A stretch of DNA of 64,000 nt from an uncultured Eubacteriales bacterium (GCA_934464585.1 CAKSJY010000003.1:21211-85210), one strand, 5' to 3'; numbered from the stretch's first letter, positions 45,084 to 54,423 are shown. The notes: generated from the letters alone by a model not told the origin. Translations and numbers: made by a program.

Positions 45084-45857
45084 ATGAGAATACTTGCAAT
45101 AGGTGATGTAGTAGGCGAAGTGGGATGCTCTTTTTTAAGAACAAAGCTCCCTCGGCTAAAAAAAGAAAAAAATATAGACCTAGTTATAGCAAATGGTGAA
45201 AATTCCGATAAGTACAATGGAATTACACCATATTCAGAGGAGTATCTTTTTTCAAGCGGTGTAGATGTTATAACGAGCGGAAACCATGCTTTTAAAAGTA
45301 GGGAAAGCACACTTATGTTTGAAGGCAGTGAGTTTTTAATAAGGCCGGCAAACTTTCCGAGTAGTCTAACACCTGGCAAAGGGTATTGTATAGTTGACCT
45401 TTTACATACACAGGTGTGTGTGATAAATTTAATGGGTACAGTATATATGGAAAGTCTAGACTCTCCGTTTAAAACGATAGACAGAATTTTGAGGGAAACG
45501 GAACATATAAAAATAAGATTAATAGACTTTCATGCCGAGGCAACTGCTGAAAAAAGAGCAATGGGTTTTTACACAGACGGAAGAGTTTCTGCGATTTTTG
45601 GTACACATACGCATATTCAAACAGCAGATGAAACAATATTGCCAAAGGGTACCGGATATATAACTGATTTAGGGATGACCGGTGCGATAAACTCTGTTTT
45701 GGGAATAACTTATGAAAGTGCACTCTATAGAATGAAATATAAACTTCCATGTAAATTTGAACAGGCCGGTGGAGATGCAAAAATGGACTGCATGTTAATG
45801 GACATTGACGAAAAGACAGGTAAAACCGTATCGCTAGAAAGATTGCAAATTGTTTAA
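45084..45857 (+). CDS. ymdB: YmdB family metallophosphoesterase
   Basis: 257-residue calcineurin-like phosphoesterase of the YmdB group, reported to act on 2',3'-cyclic nucleotides and to affect biofilm and motility decisions in B. subtilis. Metal-binding motifs are GDVVGEVG near residue 8, the NGEN loop near 36, TSGNHAFK near 66, DFHAEATAEK near 155 and GTHTHIQTAD near 177. No signal peptide. The start is ATG 45084 with aaggaag upstream. It sits between rny and spoVS, the expected place. Confidence 0.93.
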   Translation: MRILAIGDVVGEVGCSFLRTKLPRLKKEKNIDLVIANGENSDKYNGITPYSEEYLFSSGVDVITSGNHAFKSRESTLMFEGSEFLIRPANFPSSLTPGKGYCIVDLLHTQVCVINLMGTVYMESLDSPFKTIDRILRETEHIKIRLIDFHAEATAEKRAMGFYTDGRVSAIFGTHTHIQTADETILPKGTGYITDLGMTGAINSVLGITYESALYRMKYKLPCKFEQAGGDAKMDCMLMDIDEKTGKTVSLERLQIV

Positions 45858-45914
45858 TATGTGTCATATATTTGAAAATGATGGCTTAATTGTACAATTT
45901 GATTGAAAATAGTC

Positions 45915-45943
45915 TTGATTTTTTCACGTTATTATTATATTAT
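45915..45943 (+). promoter_or_regulatory. Possible sigma-A promoter of spoVS
   Basis: TTGATT, 17-base spacer, TATTAT. The B. subtilis gene uses sigma-H; I see no clear sigma-H pattern here. Confidence 0.5.
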
Positions 45944-45984
45944 GTACTTATTAAAACTTGTAATAGTAATTAGGAGGGTCATTA

Positions 45985-46257
45985 ATGAAAATTTTAAAAG
46001 TTTCTGCACGCTCCGTGCCAAATGCTGTGGCAGGTGCAATCGCTGCTATTATTCGGGAAAAAGACAGTATAGAAATTCAAACAGTTGGTGCAGGTGCTGC
46101 TAATCAGGCACTTAAAGCAATCGCAATTTCACGCGGATATCTTGCCCCCTTAGGTATTGATATTGTTTGTGCACCGGCTTTTATGAATGTTGTATTAAAT
46201 GAGAAATCTATAACAGGAATTAAAATTGTTGTAGAACCGAGAGATGACAAAATCTAA
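45985..46257 (+). CDS. spoVS: Stage V sporulation protein S
   Basis: 90-residue Alba-like DNA/RNA-binding regulator of sporulation; a loss of SpoVS blocks Bacillus sporulation at stage V. The sequence is near-invariant across the family: LKVSARSVPNAVAGAIAAII, VGAGAANQALKAIAISRGYL and the terminal IVVEPRDDKI region. ATG 45985 has taggaggg upstream. It also occurs in a few non-sporulating bacteria, but together with spoIIID and spoVAD here it supports a spore former. The next gene is an unrecognised protein 29 bases on. Confidence 0.97.
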   Translation: MKILKVSARSVPNAVAGAIAAIIREKDSIEIQTVGAGAANQALKAIAISRGYLAPLGIDIVCAPAFMNVVLNEKSITGIKIVVEPRDDKI

Positions 46258-46286
46258 TTTAGAAATAAATAATTAAGGATAATAAT

Positions 46287-47552
46287 TTGCATACAGAAAA
46301 AGGAACTATAGAAACTAAAAAATATCGTACCCCCAAAATGTTTAATACACAGCAGTTTAAAGATGCACAGAAATCATTTGAAAAAAATTTGGGTGTATAT
46401 TCATATAATCACCCTAGATCATATAATGCTGTGAATTTAGCAAATCGTAATATGGAAGCAAGACTATTTCCGTATTACAAACAAAAAGTAAATAAAAATG
46501 CGACTAGACTCCAGTTTCTTCAAGACACATTTGTTCATGATGAATCTCCACAAAGTTCGGGCCAAATTGGTGGAGATATGAGTAGATATATTGAGTTTGT
46601 TGTTAATAGTAATATGCCTTTAGACGATAATAATGGTGTGCATCCATATGAGGTTCCAGGCAATTTACGTGAAAAGATGACTGCATTTTATAACGCTTGC
46701 CTATTTAATGCTGACAAGGTTCATGGAGATCGGTGCAAGAGTATTGTTAATTATAAAATGTATATGAGTGAAAGGTTTACTTATTTGTATAATCAGATAA
46801 AAGATTATTATGAAGGCCTTCCAGAAGGATCTCCAATGAAGGAGAAGCTTAAAAATCATTATGAGACATTAAAAAGTGCAAGTGAGAATGACTTCTTTTC
46901 TTCTACATTTCTTTTTGGCATTAATAAAGATAAGACAATGGATTTTCAAAGAGACTATTGTATAACCAAAAGAAGGTTTGTTGTTCCTCCATCACATAGA
47001 CTTGGATTTCAAAATGATTTGGGTAAAGGCTTAGAACCGAGTTCACGGGAAATATATTATCAATATAACAAATCTATATGTAATGAATATAGTCGAATTT
47101 GTAACGGTGGGGATATTATTGTAATAGATGAACCATCAAGCGAAAATAATGTTCAACAGATGTTAGATAATGGATTTACTCTTACTGGAGGTATTTCATG
47201 CACAGCAGCAAGACTACTTATGTCTTGTATGTGGATGGGAATGAGCAATGAACAATTGTTAGATTTTCGTATGGCGTTGATTGGATGGATGATTCCTAAT
47301 AACGACCATTCACTATATGAAATATTAAAAGGAGCGCGTATTGTAGGTATCCTTGGCAGAGAAAATATGGACAATGCCGATACAATGGATAGAACAGTTT
47401 CTCCTTTAGATGAAGAAATATTGAGAGATAAAGTTTGCGATGAATATGAAGGTCAAAAGCTATTTCCTTTGGAAATAGCGATAATAAAATTGAGTGAGGA
47501 AAATAAACTGCCTGATACTCAAAATGAAGATGATATAGAAAATATAGATTAG
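46287..47552 (+). CDS. Protein of unknown function between spoVS and spoIIID
   Basis: 421 residues, soluble, with no signal peptide or membrane segment. I do not recognise the family. The N-terminal 90 residues are basic with many Asn and Tyr; the middle is helical. The best-ordered part is at about 298-352: GFTLTGGISCTAARLL, a Met/Trp-rich MSCMWMGMSNEQL, then RMALIGWMIPNNDHSLYEIL. The Cys-Thr-Ala-Ala and Asn-Asp-His-Ser blocks look like conserved, possibly catalytic residues. The tail is acidic. The start is TTG 46287 with aaggat 8 bases upstream. It may be co-transcribed with spoVS; codon use does not stand out. Confidence 0.7.
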   Translation: MHTEKGTIETKKYRTPKMFNTQQFKDAQKSFEKNLGVYSYNHPRSYNAVNLANRNMEARLFPYYKQKVNKNATRLQFLQDTFVHDESPQSSGQIGGDMSRYIEFVVNSNMPLDDNNGVHPYEVPGNLREKMTAFYNACLFNADKVHGDRCKSIVNYKMYMSERFTYLYNQIKDYYEGLPEGSPMKEKLKNHYETLKSASENDFFSSTFLFGINKDKTMDFQRDYCITKRRFVVPPSHRLGFQNDLGKGLEPSSREIYYQYNKSICNEYSRICNGGDIIVIDEPSSENNVQQMLDNGFTLTGGISCTAARLLMSCMWMGMSNEQLLDFRMALIGWMIPNNDHSLYEILKGARIVGILGRENMDNADTMDRTVSPLDEEILRDKVCDEYEGQKLFPLEIAIIKLSEENKLPDTQNEDDIENID

Positions 47553-47583
47553 AAATTTGATTTAACATGATTAATAGGATACT

Positions 47584-47611
47584 CATATTATCAAATAAAT
47601 TCACATATAAA
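47584..47611 (+). promoter_or_regulatory. Probable sigma-E promoter of spoIIID
   Basis: CATATT, 14-base spacer, CATATAAA, against the sigma-E consensus of about kmATATT-N14-CATACAhT. It sits 33 bases before the start codon. In B. subtilis spoIIID depends on sigma-E, so both position and sequence agree. Confidence 0.55.
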
Positions 47612-47643
47612 TAGCCTATCACCTAAATTAGGAGGGCTTATAT

Positions 47644-47919
47644 GTGAAAGGTATAGTCGAAGAAAGAGCCGTGGAGCTTGGAGAATATATAATAAAAAGT
47701 AAGGCAACGGTTAGAAAAGCCGCTAAAAAATTTGGGGTTAGTAAAAGTACAGTACATAAAGATGTTTCAGAAAGATTAAAATATGTTGACCCGGGATTAT
47801 ATAAAGAGGTAAAGACTGTACTAGAAATAAATAAGGCACAAAGGCATATTCGTGGAGGTATGGCAACAAGAGATAAATACCTTCATGAAAAAGAAGCCAA
47901 AAATAATGCTAAATCTTAA
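47644..47919 (+). CDS. spoIIID: Sporulation transcriptional regulator SpoIIID
   Basis: 91-residue helix-turn-helix protein that both activates and represses mother-cell genes after engulfment. The HTH is at about 21-40, TVRKAAKKFGVSKSTVHKDV, followed by the basic helix KAQRHIRGGMATRDKYLHEK that contacts DNA. Length and sequence fit the family closely. The start is GTG 47644 with ggaggg upstream. It is followed by a strong terminator. It is one of the clearest signs that the organism forms endospores. Confidence 0.97.
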   Translation: MKGIVEERAVELGEYIIKSKATVRKAAKKFGVSKSTVHKDVSERLKYVDPGLYKEVKTVLEINKAQRHIRGGMATRDKYLHEKEAKNNAKS

Positions 47920-47935
47920 ATATCTAATTATATAC

Positions 47936-47975
47936 AAAACCTACAACAGTTAACTGTTGTAGGTTTTGCTTTTTT
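47936..47975 (+). terminator. Terminator of spoIIID
   Basis: A perfect 32-base palindrome, AAAACCTACAACAG-ttaa-CTGTTGTAGGTTTT, then gctttttt. Confidence 0.95.
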
Positions 47976-48000
47976 ACTTTAGTAATATTGCAATTATGTT

Positions 48001-48036
48001 AAAAAACATCCTCGGAGTAATCCGAGGATGTTTTTT
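48001..48036 (-). terminator. Terminator of the LCP gene
   Basis: Perfect stem AAAAAACATCCTCGGA / TCCGAGGATGTTTTTT with loop gtaa, usable in both directions. It touches the stop codon of the LCP gene. Confidence 0.92.
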
Positions 48037-49174
48037 AGTAATTTGTTGATGAACTACTACTGCTGTTTGAAGAGATTGAATCTTCAAATATAAACTTTGC
48101 AAGGTTATATCTTGCTTCTTCCATATCAACAATTCCAAGAACAGAGGCACCGTTTATATTTAAGTTAGTAAAGTTATCAAGTTCAGGTACGCTGTATTCT
48201 TCCATAGGATAGTTCATATATGTTATAGAATTGGCGGCCAAAGTAGCAATTTCATTTTTCTTTAAGTTGGTAGTAACCATTGGTCCAACATCAGATATAA
48301 TTTGAAGAATTTGAGTTACGTTGGAAGACTTCATTTTTTGTACAACTGCAGAAACAACATCTCTTTGACGTGAGGTTCTATCGAAGTCGGACATTACACT
48401 GTCACGGTTTCTTGCATGGTTAAGAGCCTGTAATCCAGAAAGATGATGGACGCCGGCGCCATAAAGTTTATTTGGATCGTCACAATGACTATTTAAATAT
48501 TCACATTCATCCTCGGTAAGCTCCATGTCAATACCACCAAGGCGATTTATTATAGCTTCAAAACCAGGGAAGTCAGCAACCACATATCTATCAACCTTTA
48601 TTCCAAAGTTAGCTTCAATAGTTTGAATTGCAAGTTTTGGGCCTCCGTATGCGTAAGCAGCATTAATTCTATCTTCACCGTATCCTGGAATTTGTACCCA
48701 CATATCTCTTAAAAATGATGTGGTCTTTAATTTTTTATGACGATTATCAATTGAAACCATTAGAATTGAGTCGGTTCTTCCGCCATCACCTGCAGAGTAA
48801 CTATCAGATCCAAAAAGCAATATATTAAGTACCATTGGGTCATTTAATAATTCTTTGCCAGTATAGTCAAGAGTAATATCATCTACTGAAGAGTTTGCAA
48901 AACCGTTTATATCCTCTTCGTCACCAATTGGATCGTAGTTTATTGAGGACAGGGATTTATATCCATATATCATGATACCTCCAGTGGCGATAAAGAGTAT
49001 ACATAAAACAATAATTATAAAGTTTCTGATTATTACTTTATTGGATTTACCTTTTTTGCCTTTGTACTTTTTACCGGAGTATATGTCCTCAAAGCTATTA
49101 TCTTTTTTATAATTATATGAATCACCATAATTAGAATTAGGGGGACCGCTGTGGCTACCTTTTTTTCTTGCCAT
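48035..49174 (-). CDS. LytR-CpsA-Psr (LCP) family cell-wall glycopolymer ligase
   Basis: 379 residues. A basic, Ser/Lys-rich cytoplasmic part (1-44), one membrane helix (about 47-68) and an extracellular LCP domain that moves undecaprenyl-linked glycopolymers such as teichoic acid or capsule to peptidoglycan. Conserved features are LLFGSDS near 117, RTDSILMVSIDNRHKK with the Arg-Asp pair, SFLRDMWVQIPG, RINAAYAYGG, DRYVVADFPGFE, GLQALNHARNR and a final Arg-rich RTSRQRDVVSA. The tail ends in a short Ser run. ATG 49174 has agaggtaa upstream. It is a plausible attachment enzyme for the ribitol-type polymer inferred from the 19-28 kb locus. Confidence 0.95.
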   Translation of the reverse strand: MARKKGSHSGPPNSNYGDSYNYKKDNSFEDIYSGKKYKGKKGKSNKVIIRNFIIIVLCILFIATGGIMIYGYKSLSSINYDPIGDEEDINGFANSSVDDITLDYTGKELLNDPMVLNILLFGSDSYSAGDGGRTDSILMVSIDNRHKKLKTTSFLRDMWVQIPGYGEDRINAAYAYGGPKLAIQTIEANFGIKVDRYVVADFPGFEAIINRLGGIDMELTEDECEYLNSHCDDPNKLYGAGVHHLSGLQALNHARNRDSVMSDFDRTSRQRDVVSAVVQKMKSSNVTQILQIISDVGPMVTTNLKKNEIATLAANSITYMNYPMEEYSVPELDNFTNLNINGASVLGIVDMEEARYNLAKFIFEDSISSNSSSSSSTNY

Positions 49175-49220
49175 TTTTAATCTTACCTCTCTAAATATTA
49201 ATTTATACCATTAAGAATAA

Positions 49221-49249
49221 ATTATATATCTATTATGACAAAAAGTCAA
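49221..49249 (-). promoter_or_regulatory. Sigma-A promoter of the LCP gene
   Basis: Minus strand: TTGACT, 17-base spacer, TATAAT; leader of about 40 bases. Confidence 0.8.
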
Positions 49250-49398
49250 TAATTGTAATTTATAAAAGCAAGTATTAGACTACAGATTTAGAACGCTATA
49301 TTAATAATATGATGTGTTTAGGTTTTAGAGTACTACTAAGGTAGAATAAGATTAAATTGTTGGCTTTTTAATATTAAAAAATGGGTTATTATTATAAT

Positions 49399-49719
49399 TT
49401 AGCTACAATAATCCTCTAAAATACGGTTTAACTCGCTTTTAGATGTAACAGCGATACCCTTTCTTAGTATTTCCCTATCAGCATAGGGCAGACTATTAAT
49501 TGGTACATCGGTAATTTTAAACGGAGAATTTTTACCATTTTCGAATACAGCTATATTTCCGTTGAAATCTTTTACAACATATGAAAGCGAGGAGGAACTT
49601 GAACTTTGAGATTCCGGAATACTTTCATTTAAATGACTTTTTATAGTGGGTAATACACCAAAAGATACTATGAAACACATAAGTACTATACAGCTACTTA
49701 TTATTATAAGCTTTTTCAT
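49399..49719 (-). CDS. Small membrane-anchored protein with BofC C-terminal-like domain
   Basis: 106 residues: a membrane helix or uncleaved signal at about 4-24, a Ser-rich linker (37-46), then a compact domain of about 58 residues with VKDFNGNIAVFENG, FKITDVPINSLPYADREIL and GIAVTSKSELNRILEDY. This matches the BofC C-terminal domain; full BofC also has an N-terminal domain, which this lacks. BofC limits SpoIVB protease signalling in Bacillus spores, but these short clostridial proteins have no shown function. ATG 49719 has gaggtg upstream. Divergent from the class A PBP gene. Confidence 0.72.
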   Translation of the reverse strand: MKKLIIISSCIVLMCFIVSFGVLPTIKSHLNESIPESQSSSSSSLSYVVKDFNGNIAVFENGKNSPFKITDVPINSLPYADREILRKGIAVTSKSELNRILEDYCS

Positions 49720-49803
49720 AAAACACCTCGTGAAAATCTTTTTGTTTAGATAGTACCTATTTTTAGCAATAATGTTTAAATTATACTTTGAATGGAGATT
49801 TAT

Positions 49804-49833
49804 TTGTAATTGGGTGCTTGGATATGCTATAAT
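49804..49833 (+). promoter_or_regulatory. Sigma-A promoter (extended -10) of the PBP gene
   Basis: TTGTAA, 18-base spacer, TATAAT preceded by TGC, which is an extended -10. Confidence 0.75.
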
Positions 49834-49874
49834 AACCCCGTACGTTTAGTTTTTGTTAGGAGGAAATGTCTTTA

Positions 49875-52211
49875 ATGAAAAAAACAGACATTAATAAATA
49901 TAGGGAACCGGATAATAATCCGAATTCCTATGAATACAATGGAAAAGTTGACAGTAAGACTCAAGTTAAAGAAACAGCTACAGCAATAGGAAAAATGATG
50001 CTTAGTGCGTTGAAAACATTTTTGATAATATTGCTAATAGCGGGGTTGATAGCTACAAGCTCAATGATTGCATATATGTCAAGCCTTACAAATGATAGAC
50101 TTGATTATGATTTAAGAGCTTCAAAGGTAAAGTTAACTAGTGTCGTTTATGTTAATGATGAAAATGGTACCCCTCAGGAATATCAAAATTTATATAATGC
50201 AGAACATCGAATTTGGGTCGATTTTGACGACATACCAGATGCAATGAAGGATGCAGTTATTGCGATTGAAGATAAACGCTTTATGGATCACAATGGTGTC
50301 GACTGGGCCAGAACTATAAGTGCGGTTTTTAATTTACTTAAAGGTTCTGACAGCTACGGCGGGTCAACATTAACACAACAGCTAATTAAAAACCTTACTG
50401 AGGAAAGCGAAGTAAGTCTTACAAGAAAGATAAAAGAGATATTTCGTGCTCTAAGTTTCGAAAAAAAGTATTCTAAAGATGAAATCTTAGAAGCATACTT
50501 AAATGTAGTAAACTTTGGTAGTGGATGTAGGGGTGTACAAGCAGCCGCTAACTTATATTTTGGCAAGGATATTAAAGACTGTTCTATTGCACAATGTGCA
50601 GCAATTGCAGGAATAACTCAAAATCCTTCAGCATATACACCGCTTGTTTACCCGGAAAACAATAAAAAAAGAAGAGAAACTGTTATCCGTGAGATGTATA
50701 ATCAAAATAAGATAACAAAAGAAGAATATGATCAGGCAGTGGAAGAATCGGAGAACATGGAATTTGTTGGAGAAACCTATGATGATGACGACGATTCTCA
50801 ACAGGCACCGGTTAGAAACTGGTATGTAGAGGCACTATATAATGATGTTGTAAATGACTTAAGTGAAAAGCTAGATATTGGAAGGACTGCAGCAGAGGAA
50901 GTTGTGCTCACACAGGGCCTTAAAATATACAGTGCGATGGACAAAGATGCGCAGGAAGCAGCAGAGGCTACTATCAGGGACAATAACATTATGCCGGCTG
51001 ATCAAAGTTTAGATTTGGGTTATGTTATGATGGGTTTTGACGGAAGAATACTTGCAACCATAGGTTGTCGTGAAGAGAAGACGGGTGACCTTTGGTTTGA
51101 TAAGGCAAATCAGGCGAGAAGACAGCCTGGATCAATAATAAAGCCTATTGCAGTATATGCTCCGGCGATAGACTTGGGAATGTATAACTACTCATCACTT
51201 ATCCCTGACGAACCACTTCATCAGGTTGATGTTAAGGGTGATGGAAAGCTTGAAGATTGGCCAGTAAACTGGTATGGTGGATACAAGGGAACAGTTACAC
51301 TTCAGTGGGCTATAGAAAAATCTGCTAATGCTCCGGCAGTACAGGTCTTAAAGGCCTTAACTCCAAAGAAAAGTTTTGAATTTTTAACGGAAAAATTAAA
51401 TTTTACAAGTCTTGATTCTAAATATGATGAGAATCTTGCAGCCTTAGCAACAGGTGGAACAAATGTCGGTGTTACTGTAAGAGAAATGACAGCCGCATTC
51501 CAAATCTTCGGAAACGGTGGTATGTATAACAAGCCATTTACCTACTACTATGTTTTAGACAGAGATGGCAATGTGCTTTTAGACAATCGAGATAATGTTC
51601 CAACACAGGCTATAAGCTCAAAAACAGCGACAATTATGAATAGGCTTTTGAGACATGTTATAGATGGTGCTGAGGGAACAGGAACAGCAGCAAATATTCC
51701 TGGATGGAATATTATAGGTAAGACAGGAACAACAACAGATGACTATGATAGTTGGTTTATAGGGGAAAGCCCTTATGCAGTTGCAGGTATTTGGACAGGA
51801 TATGATACTCCAAAAACTATAGCTAATACTGGTGCAGCGATTAAAATATGGAGAAACATTATGTCGAAGTATTTATCAGGTAAGGAAGTTATAAATTATA
51901 CTTATGATTCCGGGGTATCTGCAAAAACATATTGCAAATCAACAGGGAAACTTGCAACTGATGGATGTCCATATACTGCTACAGGTTACTATGCTTCTAA
52001 TAATACACCACAAGATTGTGATAGTTCACATGCATATACAGTAGCAAATAAGCCAAACGAGAATGCAGAGTCTTCTGAAAAGTCTGATTCATCAAGTTCC
52101 TCCCCTGAGGCAGTTTCAGACTCATCATCGAATGCATCATCAAGTGCATCTTCTGATGTATCTTCAGGCTCTTCTAATTCATCTTCAAGTGTTTCCTCAG
52201 ATGTTAGGTGA
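49875..52211 (+). CDS. ponA: Class A penicillin-binding protein 1A
   Basis: 778-residue bifunctional peptidoglycan synthase. Cytoplasmic N-terminus, membrane helix at about 46-68, glycosyltransferase 51 domain (about 105-285) with EDKRFMDHNGVDWART, GGSTLTQQLIKNL and RKIKEIFRAL, then the transpeptidase domain with Ser420-x-x-Lys (SIIK), SAN and KTGT. The last 60 residues are mostly Ser with Asp and Asn, a low-complexity tail outside the membrane. ATG 49875 is preferred because aggagg ends 11 bases upstream; ATG 49866 is only 2 bases from it. Divergent from the BofC-like gene. Confidence 0.94.
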   Translation: MKKTDINKYREPDNNPNSYEYNGKVDSKTQVKETATAIGKMMLSALKTFLIILLIAGLIATSSMIAYMSSLTNDRLDYDLRASKVKLTSVVYVNDENGTPQEYQNLYNAEHRIWVDFDDIPDAMKDAVIAIEDKRFMDHNGVDWARTISAVFNLLKGSDSYGGSTLTQQLIKNLTEESEVSLTRKIKEIFRALSFEKKYSKDEILEAYLNVVNFGSGCRGVQAAANLYFGKDIKDCSIAQCAAIAGITQNPSAYTPLVYPENNKKRRETVIREMYNQNKITKEEYDQAVEESENMEFVGETYDDDDDSQQAPVRNWYVEALYNDVVNDLSEKLDIGRTAAEEVVLTQGLKIYSAMDKDAQEAAEATIRDNNIMPADQSLDLGYVMMGFDGRILATIGCREEKTGDLWFDKANQARRQPGSIIKPIAVYAPAIDLGMYNYSSLIPDEPLHQVDVKGDGKLEDWPVNWYGGYKGTVTLQWAIEKSANAPAVQVLKALTPKKSFEFLTEKLNFTSLDSKYDENLAALATGGTNVGVTVREMTAAFQIFGNGGMYNKPFTYYYVLDRDGNVLLDNRDNVPTQAISSKTATIMNRLLRHVIDGAEGTGTAANIPGWNIIGKTGTTTDDYDSWFIGESPYAVAGIWTGYDTPKTIANTGAAIKIWRNIMSKYLSGKEVINYTYDSGVSAKTYCKSTGKLATDGCPYTATGYYASNNTPQDCDSSHAYTVANKPNENAESSEKSDSSSSSPEAVSDSSSNASSSASSDVSSGSSNSSSSVSSDVR

Positions 52212-52243
52212 TTAATAAGCTTATTATATAAGGATGTGATATA

Positions 52244-53488
52244 TTGGCAAAAGTAGCGGTAATGGGATATGGGGTTGTAGGCTCCGGTGTGTGCCAGGTG
52301 ATAAAAACACATTTCGAAAGTATTATAAAGAAAATCAATGAACCTATCGAGATAAAATATATCTTAGATAGAAAAGATTTCCCGAACAGTGAATTTGAGC
52401 AATATTTTACTAGGAATTTTAATGATATATTAAACGACGACGAGGTTAAGATTGTTGCCGAGGTTATGGGTGGAGTTGACCCTGCATTTAGTTATGTGAA
52501 AAAACTATTACTAGCGGGAAAGAGTGTTGTCACATCCAATAAGGAACTTGTTGCAGAAAAAGGTGCTGAACTTTTAGATGTAGCGAGGAAAAATAATGTA
52601 AACTTTTTGTTTGAGGCAAGTGTTGGTGGAGGAATTCCAATAATAAGACCGATAAGCCAATGTCTTGCTGCTAATGATGTAGTAGAGATAGCAGGAATAT
52701 TAAACGGAACGACTAATTTTATACTAACAAAGATGATTAAAGAGGGAATGACTCTTTCTGACGCACTGGAACTTGCACAAGAATTAGGATATGCAGAAAG
52801 AGATCCTTCGGCTGATATAAATGGTGAGGATGCCTGTAGGAAAATTTGTGTGTTAGCAGCACTTGTATATGGTAAACATGTATATCCCGGGTGGGTTTAT
52901 ACTGAAGGTATAATAAAAATAGATATTGAGGATGTTAAGTTTGCCGAGTTGTGGGGCGGAGTTATTAAACTTATCGGCCAAGTAAAGAAACTTGAAAACG
53001 GGAAGATTGATATATCTGTAGAACCAATGTTTATTAAATCTCAAAGTCAATTGGCAGGAGTAGATGATGTATTTAATGCTATACTTGTTAGAGGCGATTC
53101 AACAGGAGATATTGTTTTCTATGGTAAAGGAGCTGGAAAACTTCCTACAGCCAGTGCAGTAGTTGCTGATATAATTGATTGTGTAAAGCACATGAAAACA
53201 AGAAAATATTTATATTGGGAAGAAAATAAAGACGAAAATTATGTGGAAAAACGTGAGAATACTTTTTCAGCGTTTTATATTAGAATGAATCATAAAGATT
53301 ATATTAAGGCCAAAGAGGTTGTCAATGAAAAAATTGGTAATATAAGACCTATTTATAATGATATAGATAAGAATAACTTTGCTTTTACGACTGATAAAAT
53401 CAGTTTAGGAAAAGTAGATGAATTAATAATAAAATTACGCAATATGGGAATAGAGATTTTATCGAGGGTTAAAATAGCGGATTTTTAG
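52244..53488 (+). CDS. hom: Homoserine dehydrogenase
   Basis: Reduces aspartate semialdehyde to homoserine with NAD(P)H, the branch point to threonine and methionine. 414 residues. N-terminal Rossmann fold with VAVMGYGVVGSGV, the SNKELVAEKG loop with the catalytic Lys, LNGTTNFILTKM, and GYAERDPSADINGEDACRK. The C-terminus (about 335-414) is an ACT-type domain that usually binds threonine. The start is TTG 52244 with aggatgtga upstream. First gene of hom-thrB-lysC. Confidence 0.96.
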   Translation: MAKVAVMGYGVVGSGVCQVIKTHFESIIKKINEPIEIKYILDRKDFPNSEFEQYFTRNFNDILNDDEVKIVAEVMGGVDPAFSYVKKLLLAGKSVVTSNKELVAEKGAELLDVARKNNVNFLFEASVGGGIPIIRPISQCLAANDVVEIAGILNGTTNFILTKMIKEGMTLSDALELAQELGYAERDPSADINGEDACRKICVLAALVYGKHVYPGWVYTEGIIKIDIEDVKFAELWGGVIKLIGQVKKLENGKIDISVEPMFIKSQSQLAGVDDVFNAILVRGDSTGDIVFYGKGAGKLPTASAVVADIIDCVKHMKTRKYLYWEENKDENYVEKRENTFSAFYIRMNHKDYIKAKEVVNEKIGNIRPIYNDIDKNNFAFTTDKISLGKVDELIIKLRNMGIEILSRVKIADF

Positions 53489-53498
53489 GGGGTAAATT

Positions 53499-54392
53499 AT
53501 GGTCAAAATACAAGTACCGGCAACTAGTGCAAACTTAGGTGCTGGGTTTGATAGTTTAGGAATAGCTTTAAAAATGTACAACATTATTAACATGGAAGAA
53601 TATGATGGAATAGATATATCTTCAAAGGATGATGTATTTATTCCGTTAGATAGAAGTAACCTTATCTATGCTTCGGCAAAGAAGCTATATAGGGTATGTG
53701 GAAAACCTTTTCATGGTCTAAAAATAGAACAACAAAATAATATACCTATGTCCAGGGGATTAGGAAGCAGCTCAGCTTGTATTGCAGCGGGTTTGGTTGG
53801 CGCTAATAAGCTTTTAGGTAATCCGATGAAAAAAGAGGAGCTCATTGATTATGCAACAAAAATTGAAGGACATCCGGATAATGTTGTTCCGGCAATTTTA
53901 GGTGGCCTTACAGTTTCTGTTTTAAAAGAAGACAAGGTATATTGCTCGAGCATTCCGGTTTCCGGTAACTTGTGTTTTTGTGCAATGATCCCCCCATTTG
54001 AAATAAAAACTTCTATTTCAAGAAGAACACTAAAATCATATTATTCAAGAGAAGATGCAGTATTTAATATATCAAGATCCGCACTTACTGTCGCTTCGTT
54101 GTTTACAGGACAATTTGAAAACTTGAAAGTTTCTACAGAAGACAGAATACATCAACCATATAGAATAAGATTAATCAAGGGAGCCAAGGATATATTTGAT
54201 ATATCATATAGGCTTGGTTCATATGGAACATACTTAAGTGGTTCAGGATCGACTGTAGTATCAATACTAAAAAAGGAAATAGCCGAAGATTTTAAAAAGA
54301 ATATGCTTAAAGAGATGAAAAGTAAAAAAATAGAAAATTGGAGACTTGAAATTTTAGATATTGACTATAATGGTGCAAAAGTTATATACTAA
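53499..54392 (+). CDS. thrB: Homoserine kinase
   Basis: 297-residue GHMP-family kinase making O-phosphohomoserine from homoserine and ATP. It has the N-terminal VPATSANLGAGFDSLGIAL, the ATP loop MSRGLGSSSACIAAG near residue 84, GHPDNVVPAILGG and the C-terminal GTYLSGSGSTVVSIL. It follows hom by 10 bases and precedes lysC, so it belongs to a threonine branch operon. Threonine synthase (thrC) is not in the window. ATG 53499 has aggggg upstream. Confidence 0.96.
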   Translation: MVKIQVPATSANLGAGFDSLGIALKMYNIINMEEYDGIDISSKDDVFIPLDRSNLIYASAKKLYRVCGKPFHGLKIEQQNNIPMSRGLGSSSACIAAGLVGANKLLGNPMKKEELIDYATKIEGHPDNVVPAILGGLTVSVLKEDKVYCSSIPVSGNLCFCAMIPPFEIKTSISRRTLKSYYSREDAVFNISRSALTVASLFTGQFENLKVSTEDRIHQPYRIRLIKGAKDIFDISYRLGSYGTYLSGSGSTVVSILKKEIAEDFKKNMLKEMKSKKIENWRLEILDIDYNGAKVIY

Positions 54393-54423
54393 TCAGATGA
54401 TTTCATGGAAGGAAGAACACACT

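Noticed and set aside
45903..46103. 66-codon frame overlapping spoVS
   Set aside because: It overlaps spoVS in another frame; spoVS has the clear ribosome binding site and family match.
52213..52226. 14-base palindrome TAATAAGCTTATTA between the PBP gene and hom
   Set aside because: Too AT-rich and short for a terminator, and no T-run or known operator matches it.
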